In this document: piece by piece, positions 63,763 to 64,000 of the stretch
Layout of the letters: the number at the start of each line of letters is the position of its first letter
Position numbering within the stretch: the first letter of the stretch is position 1
NCBI GenBank assembly: GCA_041940305.1
Contig: JBGTSJ010000019.1
Span: forward strand, 46,672-110,671
DNA: 64,000 bases
Source: JBGTSJ01 sp041940305
GTDB taxonomy: Bacteria > Planctomycetota > Planctomycetia > Planctomycetales > Planctomycetaceae
Direction of reading: 5' to 3'
Notes under the pieces: model-generated
The model's database searches: none
Told to the model about the DNA's origin: nothing
The model's input: the letters and a program-made list of their open reading frames with translations, nothing else
Translations under genes and position numbers: made by a program

Positions 63763-64000
63763 TCAGTACCGGTAATACTCCGGCTTGAACGGCCCGTTCA
63801 CCGGAATCCCCAAGTAATCCGCCTGGGCCTGCGTCAGCTTTGTCAGCTTGACGCCCAGCTTCTCGAGGTGCAGCCGGGCGACCTCTTCATCGAGGTGCTT
63901 CGGCAGCACATGCACGCCGACGGGGTATTCCTCGCCGCGGGTCCAGAGTTCGATCTGCGCCACCACCTGGTTGGTGAAACTGTTGGACATCACGAACGCC
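63763..64000 (-). CDS. ahcY: Adenosylhomocysteinase, C-terminal part
   Basis: Only the last 78 residues are in the window; the gene runs off the right edge. FVMSNSFTNQVVAQIELW, LPKHLDEEVARLHLEKLGVKL and the C-terminal PFKPEYYRY are diagnostic. The enzyme cleaves S-adenosylhomocysteine to adenosine and homocysteine. Confidence 0.95.
   Translation of the reverse strand, partial: AFVMSNSFTNQVVAQIELWTRGEEYPVGVHVLPKHLDEEVARLHLEKLGVKLTKLTQAQADYLGIPVNGPFKPEYYRY

Overview
The window is a GC-rich bacterial chromosome segment that I assign to the phylum Planctomycetota. The evidence is the gene content: two Tat-exported DUF1501 proteins, a small DUF6800-type basic protein, an EF-G of the type shared with mitochondria, GYF-domain and zinc-ribbon membrane proteins, a VWA protein, DUF58 and TgpA-like transglutaminase genes, and many secreted proteins of planctomycete-only type. 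Many genes lack a clear Shine-Dalgarno sequence and several start with GTG or TTG. I see no rRNA, tRNA, CRISPR array, transposase, integrase or phage gene.

Layout. 0-2.5 kb: a translationally coupled run of two tandem paralogues and a caspase/C13-like secreted protein that appears to lack its catalytic Cys. 2.5-9.4 kb: thiC, a GNAT acetyltransferase, ppa and three membrane proteins. 9.7-15 kb: a DUF1501 protein, two secreted beta-propeller glycosidase-like proteins and an RmlD-like reductase. 15-25 kb: a large membrane-anchored protein, a peroxiredoxin fused to a Ser/Thr kinase, a zinc-ribbon protein, a large secreted protein, a GYF-PrsW membrane protease and a secreted TIM-barrel isomerase. 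25-37.3 kb: a BRCT-MerR-TPR fusion, a methyltransferase, a leucine-rich-repeat lipoprotein, glyA, alkaline phosphatase, larE, an ImmA/IrrE-type protein, an HlyD-like adaptor, an esterase and lexA. 37.4-48.5 kb: fusA, a MEKHLA protein, a DUF420 membrane protein, kdsB, pyrG, truB, a secreted protein and ubiE. 48.5-64 kb: ubiD, a histidine kinase, a metallo-beta-lactamase-fold protein, tpx, the DUF6800 protein, a zinc-ribbon/VWA/SRPBCC/DUF58/transglutaminase/DinB run, a second DUF1501 protein, a pentameric ligand-gated ion-channel homologue, rpsU and the end of ahcY.

Working together. kdsB and pyrG sit side by side; PyrG makes the CTP that KdsB uses to activate KDO for lipopolysaccharide. ubiD and ubiE abut and fit quinone biosynthesis, probably menaquinone in this phylum. 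Thiol peroxidase and the peroxiredoxin-kinase fusion point to peroxide defence and possibly peroxide signalling. ahcY and glyA belong to one-carbon and methyl metabolism.

The most unusual non-coding signal is a set of imperfect inverted repeats, each built from a short reiterated word. They occupy most gene junctions from fusA to ubiE (39.6-47.8 kb). One lies in frame inside kdsB and adds about 60 residues, and two supply the last codons and stop of a gene (kdsB, ubiE). A second family of short intergenic hairpins with compensatory stem changes lies at 25.2, 40.2 and 62.1 kb.
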